Below are positions 1 through 5,811 of a stretch of DNA of 8,903 bases, in pieces. Every line of letters starts with the position of its first letter. Position 1 is the stretch's first letter. Under the pieces are notes generated by a model. The model was not told the DNA's origin. It did not search any database and saw nothing but the letters and a program-made list of their open reading frames with translations. Both the position numbers and the translations under genes were made by a program. Source of the stretch: Bacteriovoracaceae bacterium (lineage in GTDB: Bacteria; Bdellovibrionota; Bacteriovoracia; Bacteriovoracales; Bacteriovoracaceae); NCBI GenBank assembly GCA_023954595.1, contig JAGSHJ010000107.1, forward strand, positions 1 to 8,903. Direction: 5' to 3'.

Positions 1-367
1 AGTTCATGGGCAGATCTTGGTAATAGCAATTAATAAGAGAGTAATCTGTTTCGGAAACAAATCCATAGGTGCAGTAAAATTCTTCTTCTGAATTTCCATG
101 ACTGAAGTATATCTTGGTTTGAGCTTCTCTATATCCACCTTCAAATTCAAGCTTCTCAGGGATAAAGGCCTGTCCTAGCTCAGGGAAAGTATATGTTGAA
201 GGGGAAGATTCAAAGTTGGAGAGTTCGATTATATTAGTTGTTGCAGCTGGGGTTCTAACCACCTCTTGATCATTTTGACCTACTTTTTTTCCACATGCAC
301 TAAGTAGGGCACAAAGAATAAAAGCAGAGGCAAGTCTAGGTAGTAGGCTTTTTACGTATAAATTCAT
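1..367 (-). CDS. Putative lipoprotein, 5' part only (runs off left edge)
   Basis: Reading the minus strand from the ATG at 367-365 gives 122 codons with no stop before the window edge, so the 3' end is missing. The N-terminus is a lipoprotein signal peptide: Lys6, an Arg at 12, a hydrophobic stretch at about 13-24, and a lipobox LSAC with the lipidated Cys at residue 25, followed by GKK. The mature part begins with a Thr/Ala/Asn-rich linker (about 28-48). It then has an aromatic-rich region with two Cys (99 and 114) that could pair. The protein should be anchored to a membrane on the periplasmic side. I do not recognise a family. GGAAGA at 376-371 is a usable ribosome-binding site close to the ATG. 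The gene follows the CLC gene by 70 bp on the same strand, but a sigma-28-like promoter in that gap suggests its own transcription. The signal peptide and start are fairly sure; the function is unknown. Confidence 0.82.
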   Translation of the reverse strand, partial: MNLYVKSLLPRLASAFILCALLSACGKKVGQNDQEVVRTPAATTNIIELSNFESSPSTYTFPELGQAFIPEKLEFEGGYREAQTKIYFSHGNSEEEFYCTYGFVSETDYSLINCYYQDLPMN

Positions 368-398
368 AGGTCTTCCATTTTTTGTTTCTGGATGACCT
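368..398 (-). repeat. Inverted repeat abutting the lipoprotein start codon
   Basis: AGGTC-t-TCCA (368-377) is complementary to TGGA-t-GACCT (389-398), apart from one T-T mismatch, with an 11-nt A/T-rich loop. It ends directly at the start codon and contains the ribosome-binding site. If the transcript begins upstream (for example by read-through from the CLC gene) the RNA could fold and mask that site. If it begins near 390 from the sigma-28-like promoter, most of the 5' arm is absent and the repeat would exist only in DNA. Confidence 0.45.
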
Positions 399-423
399 AT
401 CGGCAGGGTGGGATATTGTTTGA
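397..423 (-). promoter_or_regulatory. Sigma-28 (FliA)-like promoter for the lipoprotein gene
   Basis: On the minus strand TCAA (423-420) is followed by a 15-nt spacer (419-405) and GCCGATAG (404-397). The flagellar sigma factor consensus is TAAA, 15 nt, GCCGATAA, so this matches 3/4 and 7/8 with exact spacing. A start about 7 nt downstream would fall near 390 and leave a leader of about 23 nt that includes the GGAAGA ribosome-binding site. In Bdellovibrio, FliA-type promoters have been associated with attack-phase genes. Activity here is inferred from sequence only. Confidence 0.5.
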
Positions 424-437
424 ATTTTTATGACGCG

Positions 438-2207
438 TTAGCCTGAACTTTCCATTTTTTGAATATGTCGATCAATAACGTCGGCCTTGCTCTCTTCTTG
501 TATATGAAAACCAAAGCAATTTACTATGTCTTCTGCGGTAATGATGCCTAATAATCTCTTGTCATTAATTCTTGAAGTAACCAAAAGCCTTGAGACCTTA
601 TGGGTATTTAATAAGTGGAAAGCAACCATTAGTGATTGGTCTGGATAAATTACGATCAATTCTTTTGTACACACATCGGATAGAAGACATTGTCCTTTGT
701 ATTCCACACATGCTTGGCCTATTTGATTTGTTGAAAGGACTCCAAATAGGTCTCTGCCTTTCATTACTGGATAGCCACTTATTTCAGAATGATTCACCTG
801 GGCCATGGCCTCTTTGACAGTCATAGTTGCATCTAGAGTCTTAATGTCTTTGATCATTGCTTCTTCCACTGTCATCTTTTCTAGTGTCTCGAAGTCGTCC
901 TTATTAGGAAGATGAACTCCATCCTGTTCGGAGATCTGCTCATAAACGGAGCCTTTCATTAATCTTTTAGAGAGGATGAAGGCCGTGATGTTTGCGATCA
1001 TTAAAGGGAGAATAATTTTATAGTCTTGAGTGAGTTCAAAAATAATCAAAATAGAGGTGAAGGGTGCCCTGATGACGGCCGCGAAAAATGCACCCATTCC
1101 AACTAAGGCAAATGCTCCTGCTGGGTTAACGCCTGGGTAGACAAACTGAGCGAGAAGGCCTGTGAGAGATCCAATCATTGCACCAAGAAAAAGAGTTGGC
1201 ATAAATAGACCGCCGCTAATTCCGGCACTATAGCAAATTGAACTAAAGAGAAACTTCACCAGAAATAGCTTTGCGATAAAGTCCCATTCTGTGAACTTAC
1301 TCAATAAGGCATCATGAATGAGGTGATGGCCTGAGCCCAATGTATATGGAAAGAACCATGCACACATATAAGTTAATAGAAAAGCGCACATTATAATGGA
1401 GAGTTTGTGGCCTTTAAAAAAGCTCAGTGAGCTCTTTCTTAAATAAAGCATAAACTTCACCCAAGTTGGGCCTAAGCTTCCTGCAAGTAGGCCTAGTGCC
1501 AAGTAGAACAGTAACTCATTTGGATCTTCAAAAATATATTTAACACCCGAGAACATTGTCTCACCACCGTAGAATATCTTGGCAGTAACAGCTGCGGCAA
1601 CAGATGAGATGACTATAGGCCCCAAGGACTTGGCATTGAGGTTACCTATAACCTCTTCTAGGGTGAAGGTTACAGCTGCGATAGGGGTGTTAAATGCGGC
1701 TGCAATTCCACCAGCACTACCGACGGCCACAAGAGACCTAACGGAGGTTTTACTTAAGCGAAAAAGCCTTCCAACGCTTGAACCAAATCCTGAAGTTACT
1801 GCAACGGTAGGTCCTTCTCGACCTAATGAAACTCCAGAGGATAGAGCTAGAATTGATGCAGTGAGCTTAGATATCCAATCTTTTAATGTAATTTTTCCGT
1901 GATGGGCCACAAGGGCAATTTTCGTCTGGGGTATTCCTGAGCCCGAGGAATCTGGGGAGATTCTTGTCGTAATGAAGCCAGAGATAAATATAAGCACACC
2001 ACCGGCCAAGAAAGAGGCCAAAGTTGGGCGCTCCATTGTGTGGAAGTATGAGCTTAGAAATTCTATTGCTTCGAAAATAAAAATGGCGATTAGGGCAGAG
2101 CCTATTCCAACAATTAGCGTTAACCCATAGAACAAGGTGTCCGGGTCGATATTTATACGATGAACTTTTCTTAGAAGCTTAATTTGCCAATTATTTGATG
2201 ATTTCAT
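438..2207 (-). CDS. CLC-family chloride channel / Cl-/H+ antiporter with C-terminal CBS pair
   Basis: This 589-aa inner-membrane protein moves chloride, probably in exchange for protons. The core spans about residues 25-420. It has the three ion-path motifs: SGSGIP at 88-93 (selectivity Ser90), GREGP at 129-133 (gating Glu131), and GGLFMP at 332-337. Tyr422 in the KGSVYEQ stretch aligns with the central Tyr445 of E. coli ClcA. Glu185 in the pair Glu184-Glu185, just after the AAFNTPIA segment, aligns with the E. coli proton glutamate Glu203, so an exchanger is more likely than a passive channel; this rests on alignment by eye. Two CBS domains follow (about 445-500 and 507-567), which in other CLC proteins bind adenine nucleotides and tune activity. 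The start is the first ATG after an in-frame stop and gives a normal N-terminus, but no Shine-Dalgarno sequence stands at the usual distance. The gene is divergent from groES. Family assignment is firm; clcA or clcB naming is not decided by the sequence. Confidence 0.95.
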   Translation of the reverse strand: MKSSNNWQIKLLRKVHRINIDPDTLFYGLTLIVGIGSALIAIFIFEAIEFLSSYFHTMERPTLASFLAGGVLIFISGFITTRISPDSSGSGIPQTKIALVAHHGKITLKDWISKLTASILALSSGVSLGREGPTVAVTSGFGSSVGRLFRLSKTSVRSLVAVGSAGGIAAAFNTPIAAVTFTLEEVIGNLNAKSLGPIVISSVAAAVTAKIFYGGETMFSGVKYIFEDPNELLFYLALGLLAGSLGPTWVKFMLYLRKSSLSFFKGHKLSIIMCAFLLTYMCAWFFPYTLGSGHHLIHDALLSKFTEWDFIAKLFLVKFLFSSICYSAGISGGLFMPTLFLGAMIGSLTGLLAQFVYPGVNPAGAFALVGMGAFFAAVIRAPFTSILIIFELTQDYKIILPLMIANITAFILSKRLMKGSVYEQISEQDGVHLPNKDDFETLEKMTVEEAMIKDIKTLDATMTVKEAMAQVNHSEISGYPVMKGRDLFGVLSTNQIGQACVEYKGQCLLSDVCTKELIVIYPDQSLMVAFHLLNTHKVSRLLVTSRINDKRLLGIITAEDIVNCFGFHIQEESKADVIDRHIQKMESSG

Positions 2208-2262
2208 GCAAGTGCTTTTAATTGTTGAAGATTTAGTCCCTTCTTAATAATGAGCTTAGTTC

Positions 2263-2290
2263 TTTTTAGAAAAATTAGTAGTAGTGGCAA
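2263..2290 (-). promoter_or_regulatory. Weak candidate promoter for the CLC gene
   Basis: On the minus strand TTGCCA (2290-2285; 5/6 match to the -35 consensus) is followed by 16 nt and TAAAAA (2268-2263; 4/6 match to -10). This is the best pair I find between the two divergent genes in this direction, but the -10 box is poor. It would give a leader of roughly 50 nt. Confidence 0.25.
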
Positions 2291-2310
2291 TTTTTTTCTT
2301 TAAGTCGCCC

Positions 2311-2338
2311 TTGACACTGGTTTTATCGGTATTAAATT
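2311..2338 (+). promoter_or_regulatory. Sigma-70-type promoter of the groES-groEL operon
   Basis: A perfect -35 box TTGACA (2311-2316) is followed by 16 nt and TAAATT (2333-2338; 4/6 match to -10). Transcription would start near 2345, giving a leader of about 60 nt to the groES ATG. No CIRCE inverted repeat (TTAGCACTC-N9-GAGTGCTAA) and no E. coli-type sigma-32 -10 box (CCCCAT) is present. A stem of 9 pairs with a 2-nt bulge is possible between 2340-2350 and 2370-2378, near the predicted transcript start. Confidence 0.55.
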
Positions 2339-2405
2339 GTGTTTGAGCTTTTTATATGAGTAATTAACTAAGCAAACATAAAACCGTTTTAAACAGGAGA
2401 TAACA

Positions 2406-2693
2406 ATGACTGTAAAACCATTAAATGACAGAGTTTTAGTAAAAAGAGTTGAAGAAGAGACCAAAACAGCTGGTGGGATTATCATCCCTGACAATTCTAA
2501 GGAAAAGCCTGCTCAAGGTGAGGTTGTTTCTGTAGGTACTGGTTATGTTAACCAAGATGGCAGCCGCAGAGCGTTGGAAGTAAAAGAGGGCGATAGAGTT
2601 CTTTTTGGAAAGTATTCTGGATCAGAAGTAAAAGTTGAAGGAAACGATTACTTGATCATGAAAGAAGAAGAGATTCTTGGGATTCTTCAATAA
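2406..2693 (+). CDS. groES: GroES co-chaperonin (Hsp10)
   Basis: This 95-aa protein has the normal length of GroES. It forms the heptameric lid of the GroEL folding chamber in the cytoplasm. The N-terminus has the family pattern KPLNDRVLVKR. The mobile loop that docks onto GroEL (about 17-34) carries the hydrophobic anchor Ile25-Ile26-Ile27 before Pro28. The central GEVVSVGTG and C-terminal EEEILGIL segments are also typical. AGGAG at 2395-2399 is a strong ribosome-binding site 6 nt before the ATG. groEL follows after 40 bp with no terminator between, so the two genes form one operon. Identification is certain. Confidence 0.99.
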   Translation: MTVKPLNDRVLVKRVEEETKTAGGIIIPDNSKEKPAQGEVVSVGTGYVNQDGSRRALEVKEGDRVLFGKYSGSEVKVEGNDYLIMKEEEILGILQ

Positions 2694-2733
2694 TTAATTA
2701 AGATTAAAAAAAACATAATTTAAGGAGACAAAC

Positions 2734-4395
2734 ATGTCAGCTAAAGAATTAAAGTACAGTGAAAGTGCCAGAGGTCTAATCCTTTCTGGAGTTAACGCTC
2801 TTGCAGACGCAGTTAAAGTTACTCTAGGACCAAAAGGTAGAAACGTTGTAATCCAAAAATCTTTTGGTGCTCCACAAATCACTAAAGACGGTGTTTCTGT
2901 AGCAAAAGAAATCGAGTTGGAAAACGCATTTGAAAACATGGGTGCTCAACTTGTTAAAGAAGTTGCTCAAAAAACAAATGAAGATGCTGGTGACGGTACA
3001 ACTACAGCAACTGTACTTGCACAAGCGATCTATAGAGAAGGTGCAAAACTAGTAGCAGCAGGCCATAACCCAATGGACCTAAAAAGAGGAATCGATCTTG
3101 CGACTGCAAAAGTTATTGAATACCTAAAAGAGAACTCTAAAGATATCAAAACAAACGAAGAAATTGCTCAAGTTGGTTCAATCTCTGCAAACAATGACAA
3201 TGAAATTGGCAAGATGATTGCTGATGCAATGGATAAAGTTGGCAAAGAAGGCGTAATCACAATTGAAGAGTCAAAGACTGCAGACACTTACAGCGAAGTT
3301 GTTGAAGGTATGCAATTTGATAGAGGTTACTTGTCTCCATACTTTGTAACAAACACTGAGAAAATGCAGGCGGAATTTGATAGCCCAAATATTCTTATCA
3401 CTGACAAGAAGATCTCTGGAATGAAAGAACTTCTTCCACTTCTTGAGAAGTCTGTTCAAACTAATAAGCCACTTCTAATCATTGCTGAAGACATTGAAGG
3501 TGAAGCTCTTACTACATTGGTAGTTAACAAACTAAGAGGCACTCTAAACGTTGCTGCTGTTAAAGCTCCAGGCTTTGGCGACAGAAGAAAAGAGATGCTA
3601 AAAGATATCGCTTGTTTAACTGGTGGTCAGGTAATTTCTGAAGAGCTTGGAATGAGTCTTGAAACTGCTGACATTTCAGTTCTTGGTTCAGCTAAGAAAA
3701 TCACTATTGATAAAGAAAACACAACTATCGTTGATGGTGCTGGTGATCAAAAAGCTGTTGATGACAGAGTTAAAGCACTTAAGTCACAAATCGAAGAAAC
3801 TTCTTCTGACTACGACAAAGAGAAACTACAAGAAAGACTTGCAAAACTTGCAGGTGGTGTAGCTGTTCTTTATGTTGGAGCTCCAACTGAAGCAGAAATG
3901 AAAGAGAAGAAAGATAGAGTAGAAGATGCTCTTAACGCTACTCGTGCAGCTGTTGAAGAAGGTGTTATCGTTGGTGGTGGTGCAGCACTTACTCACGCAA
4001 CTAAAGCATTGGAAAACTTCAAAACTAACAATGAAGAGCAAGACTTTGGTGTTAGAATTGTAAAAAGAGCAATTGAAGAGCCACTTAGACAAATCTCTTC
4101 AAACTGCGGAAAAGAAGCTTCTGTTGTTGTAAACGAAGTTAGAAATCATAAAGATTTTACTTTTGGCTATAACGCTCGTGATGACAAATTCGAAGACCTT
4201 GTTAAGGTTGGTATCATCGACCCAACTAAAGTAACTAGAAGCGCTCTAATGAATGCTGCTTCAGTTTCTGGATTGATGCTTACTACTGAGACTATGGTTG
4301 CTGATCTGCCTAAGAAAGATGACGGTGGTGCTGGAATGCCTGCTGGCGGAATGGGCGGCATGGGCGGCATGGGCGGAATGCCAGGAATGATGTAA
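2734..4395 (+). CDS. groEL: GroEL chaperonin (Hsp60)
   Basis: At 553 aa this is full length for the ATP-driven tetradecameric folding chaperonin that works with GroES. The first half has LGPKGRNVV (31-39) and the nucleotide-site GDGTTT, with Asp87 at the E. coli position. RVEDALNATRAAVEEGV holds the Asp equivalent to the catalytic Asp398, followed by the GGG of the family signature. The C-terminus is a flexible Gly-Gly-Met repeat ending in GMPGMM, as in most bacterial GroEL proteins that encapsulate clients. AAGGAG at 2722-2727 stands 6 nt before the ATG. Codon use fits very high expression: nearly all Ala and Gly codons end in T or A, and 16 of 18 Arg codons are AGA. A strong terminator follows 27 nt after the stop. 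Identification is certain. Confidence 0.99.
   Translation: MSAKELKYSESARGLILSGVNALADAVKVTLGPKGRNVVIQKSFGAPQITKDGVSVAKEIELENAFENMGAQLVKEVAQKTNEDAGDGTTTATVLAQAIYREGAKLVAAGHNPMDLKRGIDLATAKVIEYLKENSKDIKTNEEIAQVGSISANNDNEIGKMIADAMDKVGKEGVITIEESKTADTYSEVVEGMQFDRGYLSPYFVTNTEKMQAEFDSPNILITDKKISGMKELLPLLEKSVQTNKPLLIIAEDIEGEALTTLVVNKLRGTLNVAAVKAPGFGDRRKEMLKDIACLTGGQVISEELGMSLETADISVLGSAKKITIDKENTTIVDGAGDQKAVDDRVKALKSQIEETSSDYDKEKLQERLAKLAGGVAVLYVGAPTEAEMKEKKDRVEDALNATRAAVEEGVIVGGGAALTHATKALENFKTNNEEQDFGVRIVKRAIEEPLRQISSNCGKEASVVVNEVRNHKDFTFGYNARDDKFEDLVKVGIIDPTKVTRSALMNAASVSGLMLTTETMVADLPKKDDGGAGMPAGGMGGMGGMGGMPGMM
4351..4377 (+). repeat. In-frame 9-bp tandem repeat encoding the GroEL Met-Gly-Gly tail
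   Basis: Three adjacent copies of ATGGGCGGC (the last ends in A) encode Met-Gly-Gly units. The repeat uses GGC codons whereas the rest of groEL mostly uses GGT, which suggests recent slippage-type duplication within the tail. GGM tails are normal in GroEL and vary in copy number. Confidence 0.8.
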
Positions 4396-4422
4396 TTAAT
4401 TAAATTACTTTGCCTCTATAAT

Positions 4423-4451
4423 GGGGGACCTTTTTGGTCCCCCTTTTTTTT
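4423..4451 (+). terminator. Rho-independent terminator of the groES-groEL operon
   Basis: A perfect 8-bp stem GGGGGACC / GGTCCCCC (4423-4430 with 4436-4443) encloses a TTTTT loop and is followed directly by eight T residues (4444-4451). It begins 27 nt after the groEL stop codon. This is a textbook intrinsic terminator. Confidence 0.96.
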
Positions 4452-4467
4452 GCCCGAGTGTTGCGCT

Positions 4468-4501
4468 TGGAGTCATTTTGCTCGGCGCACTTTTGACTCC
4501 A
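4468..4501. repeat. 8-bp perfect inverted repeat just after the gro terminator
   Basis: TGGAGTCA (4468-4475) and TGACTCCA (4494-4501) are exact reverse complements, separated by an 18-nt GC-rich loop. An alternative pairing of CCGAG (4454-4458) with CTCGG (4481-4485) would exclude this stem. It has no T-run and is not a second terminator. Confidence 0.6.
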
Positions 4502-4580
4502 GTGCCTATCTAGGCCTTGTCTAAGTGTTGGAAAAGTTATATTTTACTTCTCCCAAGTCTTGGCGCGAACTGTGCAAACA

Positions 4581-4608
4581 TAAATGCTGTCCAAGGGAAG
4601 GGCATTTA
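4581..4608. repeat. 7-bp hairpin in the intergenic stretch
   Basis: TAAATGC (4581-4587) pairs with GCATTTA (4602-4608), and two further C-G pairs are possible inside (4591-4592 with 4600-4601). It is followed at once by the palindrome GTCCATGGAC (4610-4619). It may be an RNA structure or a protein-binding site. Confidence 0.5.
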
Positions 4609-4702
4609 GGTCCATGGACGGACCATCATCTTTTTGTTCATTTACGGAAATATTTTCCCTAAATTACTTAAAAATCCATCCGTTGTTGTATTGATGTGCT
4701 GA

Positions 4703-4718
4703 AGTGCCGATAGGCACT
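4703..4718 (+). promoter_or_regulatory. Dyad AGTGCC-GATA-GGCACT ending 2 nt before the start codon
   Basis: A perfect 6-bp inverted repeat with a GATA loop ends 2 nt before the ATG at 4721. It contains TGCCGATAGG (4705-4714), the same ten bases found upstream of the lipoprotein gene at 405-396. Two readings compete. Inside it, GCCGATAG resembles a sigma-28 -10 box, but no TAAA-like -35 stands 15 nt upstream (TGTA does), and transcription from it would start at or next to the ATG. Alternatively it is an operator, or an RNA hairpin hiding the only weak Shine-Dalgarno (AGG, 4712-4714). Its right half is also complementary to 4500-4510. Confidence 0.4.
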
Positions 4719-4720
4719 GT

Positions 4721-5176
4721 ATGAGCTCAATAAAAGACGAATGGATTTTTTATTTAAAACTCTCTCCAAAGCTTCCGGAGAACTTCTTATTCTTGGATGA
4801 GAACTTTAAGCAGTTTGGCTTCAATCTCATCCCTGTGAGTTTTCCAAACCTATTAGAGTTGATTAAAACAGATGAGACCTTTCATGTGGTGACGATCATA
4901 TCCTCTCAAAAAGAGGCAGGTTACTATATGAAGCATGTGTCAAAGCACATTAAAAACCTTCTTCGCTTTAGAAAGATCAATTTCTTCACAGCATCAAGCT
5001 TCGATTTTATAAATGAAAGCTCAAAACTCACTTTTAGAGATAACTACGAGTTTCATAAGTTGCCAATTCAAAGCTCTGTTTTGTGTGACAATATCATTAC
5101 TACGGTTTTGGATAAGGCCGTGGAGAACACTAAATGGCCAGGTGGTAAAAGGCCTAAGATGAGTATTGCCGGATAA
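4721..5176 (+). CDS. Hypothetical protein, possible degenerate receiver-like domain (151 aa)
   Basis: I do not recognise the family by name. It has no signal peptide and no membrane segment, so it is probably cytoplasmic. The predicted order of strands and helices alternates as in response-regulator receiver domains: strands near 8-13, 34-39, 54-60, 86-90 and 109-116. HKLPIQ at 112-117 resembles the conserved Lys-Pro turn after the last receiver strand, followed by an amphipathic helix (118-135). At the expected phospho-acceptor position, after strand 3, there is Ser61-Ser62 instead of Asp, so it could not be phosphorylated in the standard way. The tail (138-151) is short and basic, with WPGGKRPK. 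An in-frame TGA at 4700-4702 and no earlier ATG fix the start, although there is no proper Shine-Dalgarno. The next gene starts 3 bp after the stop. The fold proposal is an inference by eye. Confidence 0.7.
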   Translation: MSSIKDEWIFYLKLSPKLPENFLFLDENFKQFGFNLIPVSFPNLLELIKTDETFHVVTIISSQKEAGYYMKHVSKHIKNLLRFRKINFFTASSFDFINESSKLTFRDNYEFHKLPIQSSVLCDNIITTVLDKAVENTKWPGGKRPKMSIAG

Positions 5177-5179
5177 TTT

Positions 5180-5737
5180 ATGAAAAGTACGCAGCCTGAA
5201 ATAAATCAAAGATATATGCTTTTGTTCAAAATCGATGCAAAAAATCTGTATAACAGAATAAGCAATCGCCAAAATGAATACATTGAAATCTTCTCATTAA
5301 AGAGATCTAGATCCGTATTTAAAGATATTTTTGAAAACAGGTACGCTAAAGCAAGTGCTTTTGATCTGTCTCACTGCCCAGCTGAAGTAATGGAGGCCTT
5401 GGATCAATTCTACACAAGGGCCGATGAACTCTACTGGTATCTTAAGTATACTCAAGACATGCCAAACACCATTGAAGATGAAGTCTCTAGAAAAGTCGCA
5501 AGACTTGGAAAACTCTATGAGCAACTCTGTCTTTATGTGGATGCTGAGCTCTCTGGAGTAGAGCTAGATCAAGACCCAGACTTCAAAGACATCCCAAGTG
5601 ATGATATTCATTATGATTCCTTTGTAACAGAGGGTGAGAAGGATGAAGAACAGGCCGAGTCCGACTTTATCCAGCCTGAGCATTTTCCTGACCCGGATGA
5701 GCTTAGTAATGAGGATGATAAGCCTGATTTCGAATAG
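5180..5737 (+). CDS. Hypothetical protein with long acidic C-terminal tail (185 aa)
   Basis: There is no recognised family, signal peptide or membrane segment. Residues 1-120 look folded and mainly helical, with basic patches (Arg30, Lys41-Arg44) and an aromatic run LYWYLKY (84-90). From about 123 to 185 the chain is dominated by Asp and Glu, with Pro and Ser, and ends DDKPDFE. This suggests a disordered acidic tail that may imitate nucleic acid or bind a basic partner. The ATG lies 3 bp after the preceding stop codon with no good ribosome-binding site of its own, so translation is probably coupled to that gene and the two products are likely to act together. The preceding 151-aa protein has a basic tail, which makes a direct charge interaction conceivable but unproven. 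The 74 bp after the stop hold no clear terminator. Confidence 0.75.
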   Translation: MKSTQPEINQRYMLLFKIDAKNLYNRISNRQNEYIEIFSLKRSRSVFKDIFENRYAKASAFDLSHCPAEVMEALDQFYTRADELYWYLKYTQDMPNTIEDEVSRKVARLGKLYEQLCLYVDAELSGVELDQDPDFKDIPSDDIHYDSFVTEGEKDEEQAESDFIQPEHFPDPDELSNEDDKPDFE

Positions 5738-5811
5738 ATAAAGGCTGTAAAATCTTCATTAAATAGGGTGAGAGCTTAATTTCTTGGGAAAAGAGAGTTA
5801 AGTTTAGGCCT

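Larger units (their letters stand above)
4452..4720. other. Gene-free stretch rich in inverted repeats, between groEL and the next gene
   Basis: No convincing coding region lies in these 269 bp. I see several dyads: 4468-4501 (8 bp), 4581-4608 (7 bp), a perfect 10-bp palindrome GTCCATGGAC at 4610-4619, GGAAA-tat-TTTCC at 4646-4658, and 4703-4718 (6 bp). CTAAGTGTTGG (4521-4531) and CCAAGTCTTGG (4553-4563) are 9/11 identical and lie 32 bp apart, on either side of a -10-like TATATT (4538-4543). That box has only a weak TTGTCT 15 nt upstream (4517-4522), so the promoter is doubtful. The stretch may be a regulatory region, a structured leader, or an unrecognised small RNA. It does not match the c-di-GMP, SRP or tmRNA consensus as I know them. 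Confidence 0.5.

Noticed and set aside
1579..1902. 107-codon plus-strand open frame
   Set aside because: Lies antisense inside the CLC gene, whose motifs prove the minus-strand frame; it has no ribosome-binding site and a composition typical of a shadow frame.
2323..2330. ACCGATAA on the minus strand upstream of the CLC gene, as a sigma-28 -10 box
   Set aside because: No TAAA/TCAA at 15 nt (AGCT there; TCAA occurs only 12 nt away), and it lies within the groES promoter spacer.
3826..4092. Minus-strand open frame inside groEL, and others like it
   Set aside because: Antisense shadow of a certain gene, Cys/Ser/Phe-rich as expected from the complement of groEL codons.
4561..4620. Possible c-di-GMP riboswitch, because of GCAAAC followed by a hairpin
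   Set aside because: The GACGCAAAGCC core and the second helix of the class I c-di-GMP aptamer are absent.
4584..4694. 36-codon open frame in the intergenic stretch
   Set aside because: No ribosome-binding site, ordinary length for chance, no signal peptide or recognisable motif, and it overlaps the hairpin region.
5738..5811. Possible terminator or promoter between the acidic-tail gene and the methyltransferase
   Set aside because: Only a weak CTTAA/TTAAG pairing without a T-run, and no -35/-10 pair with acceptable spacing.
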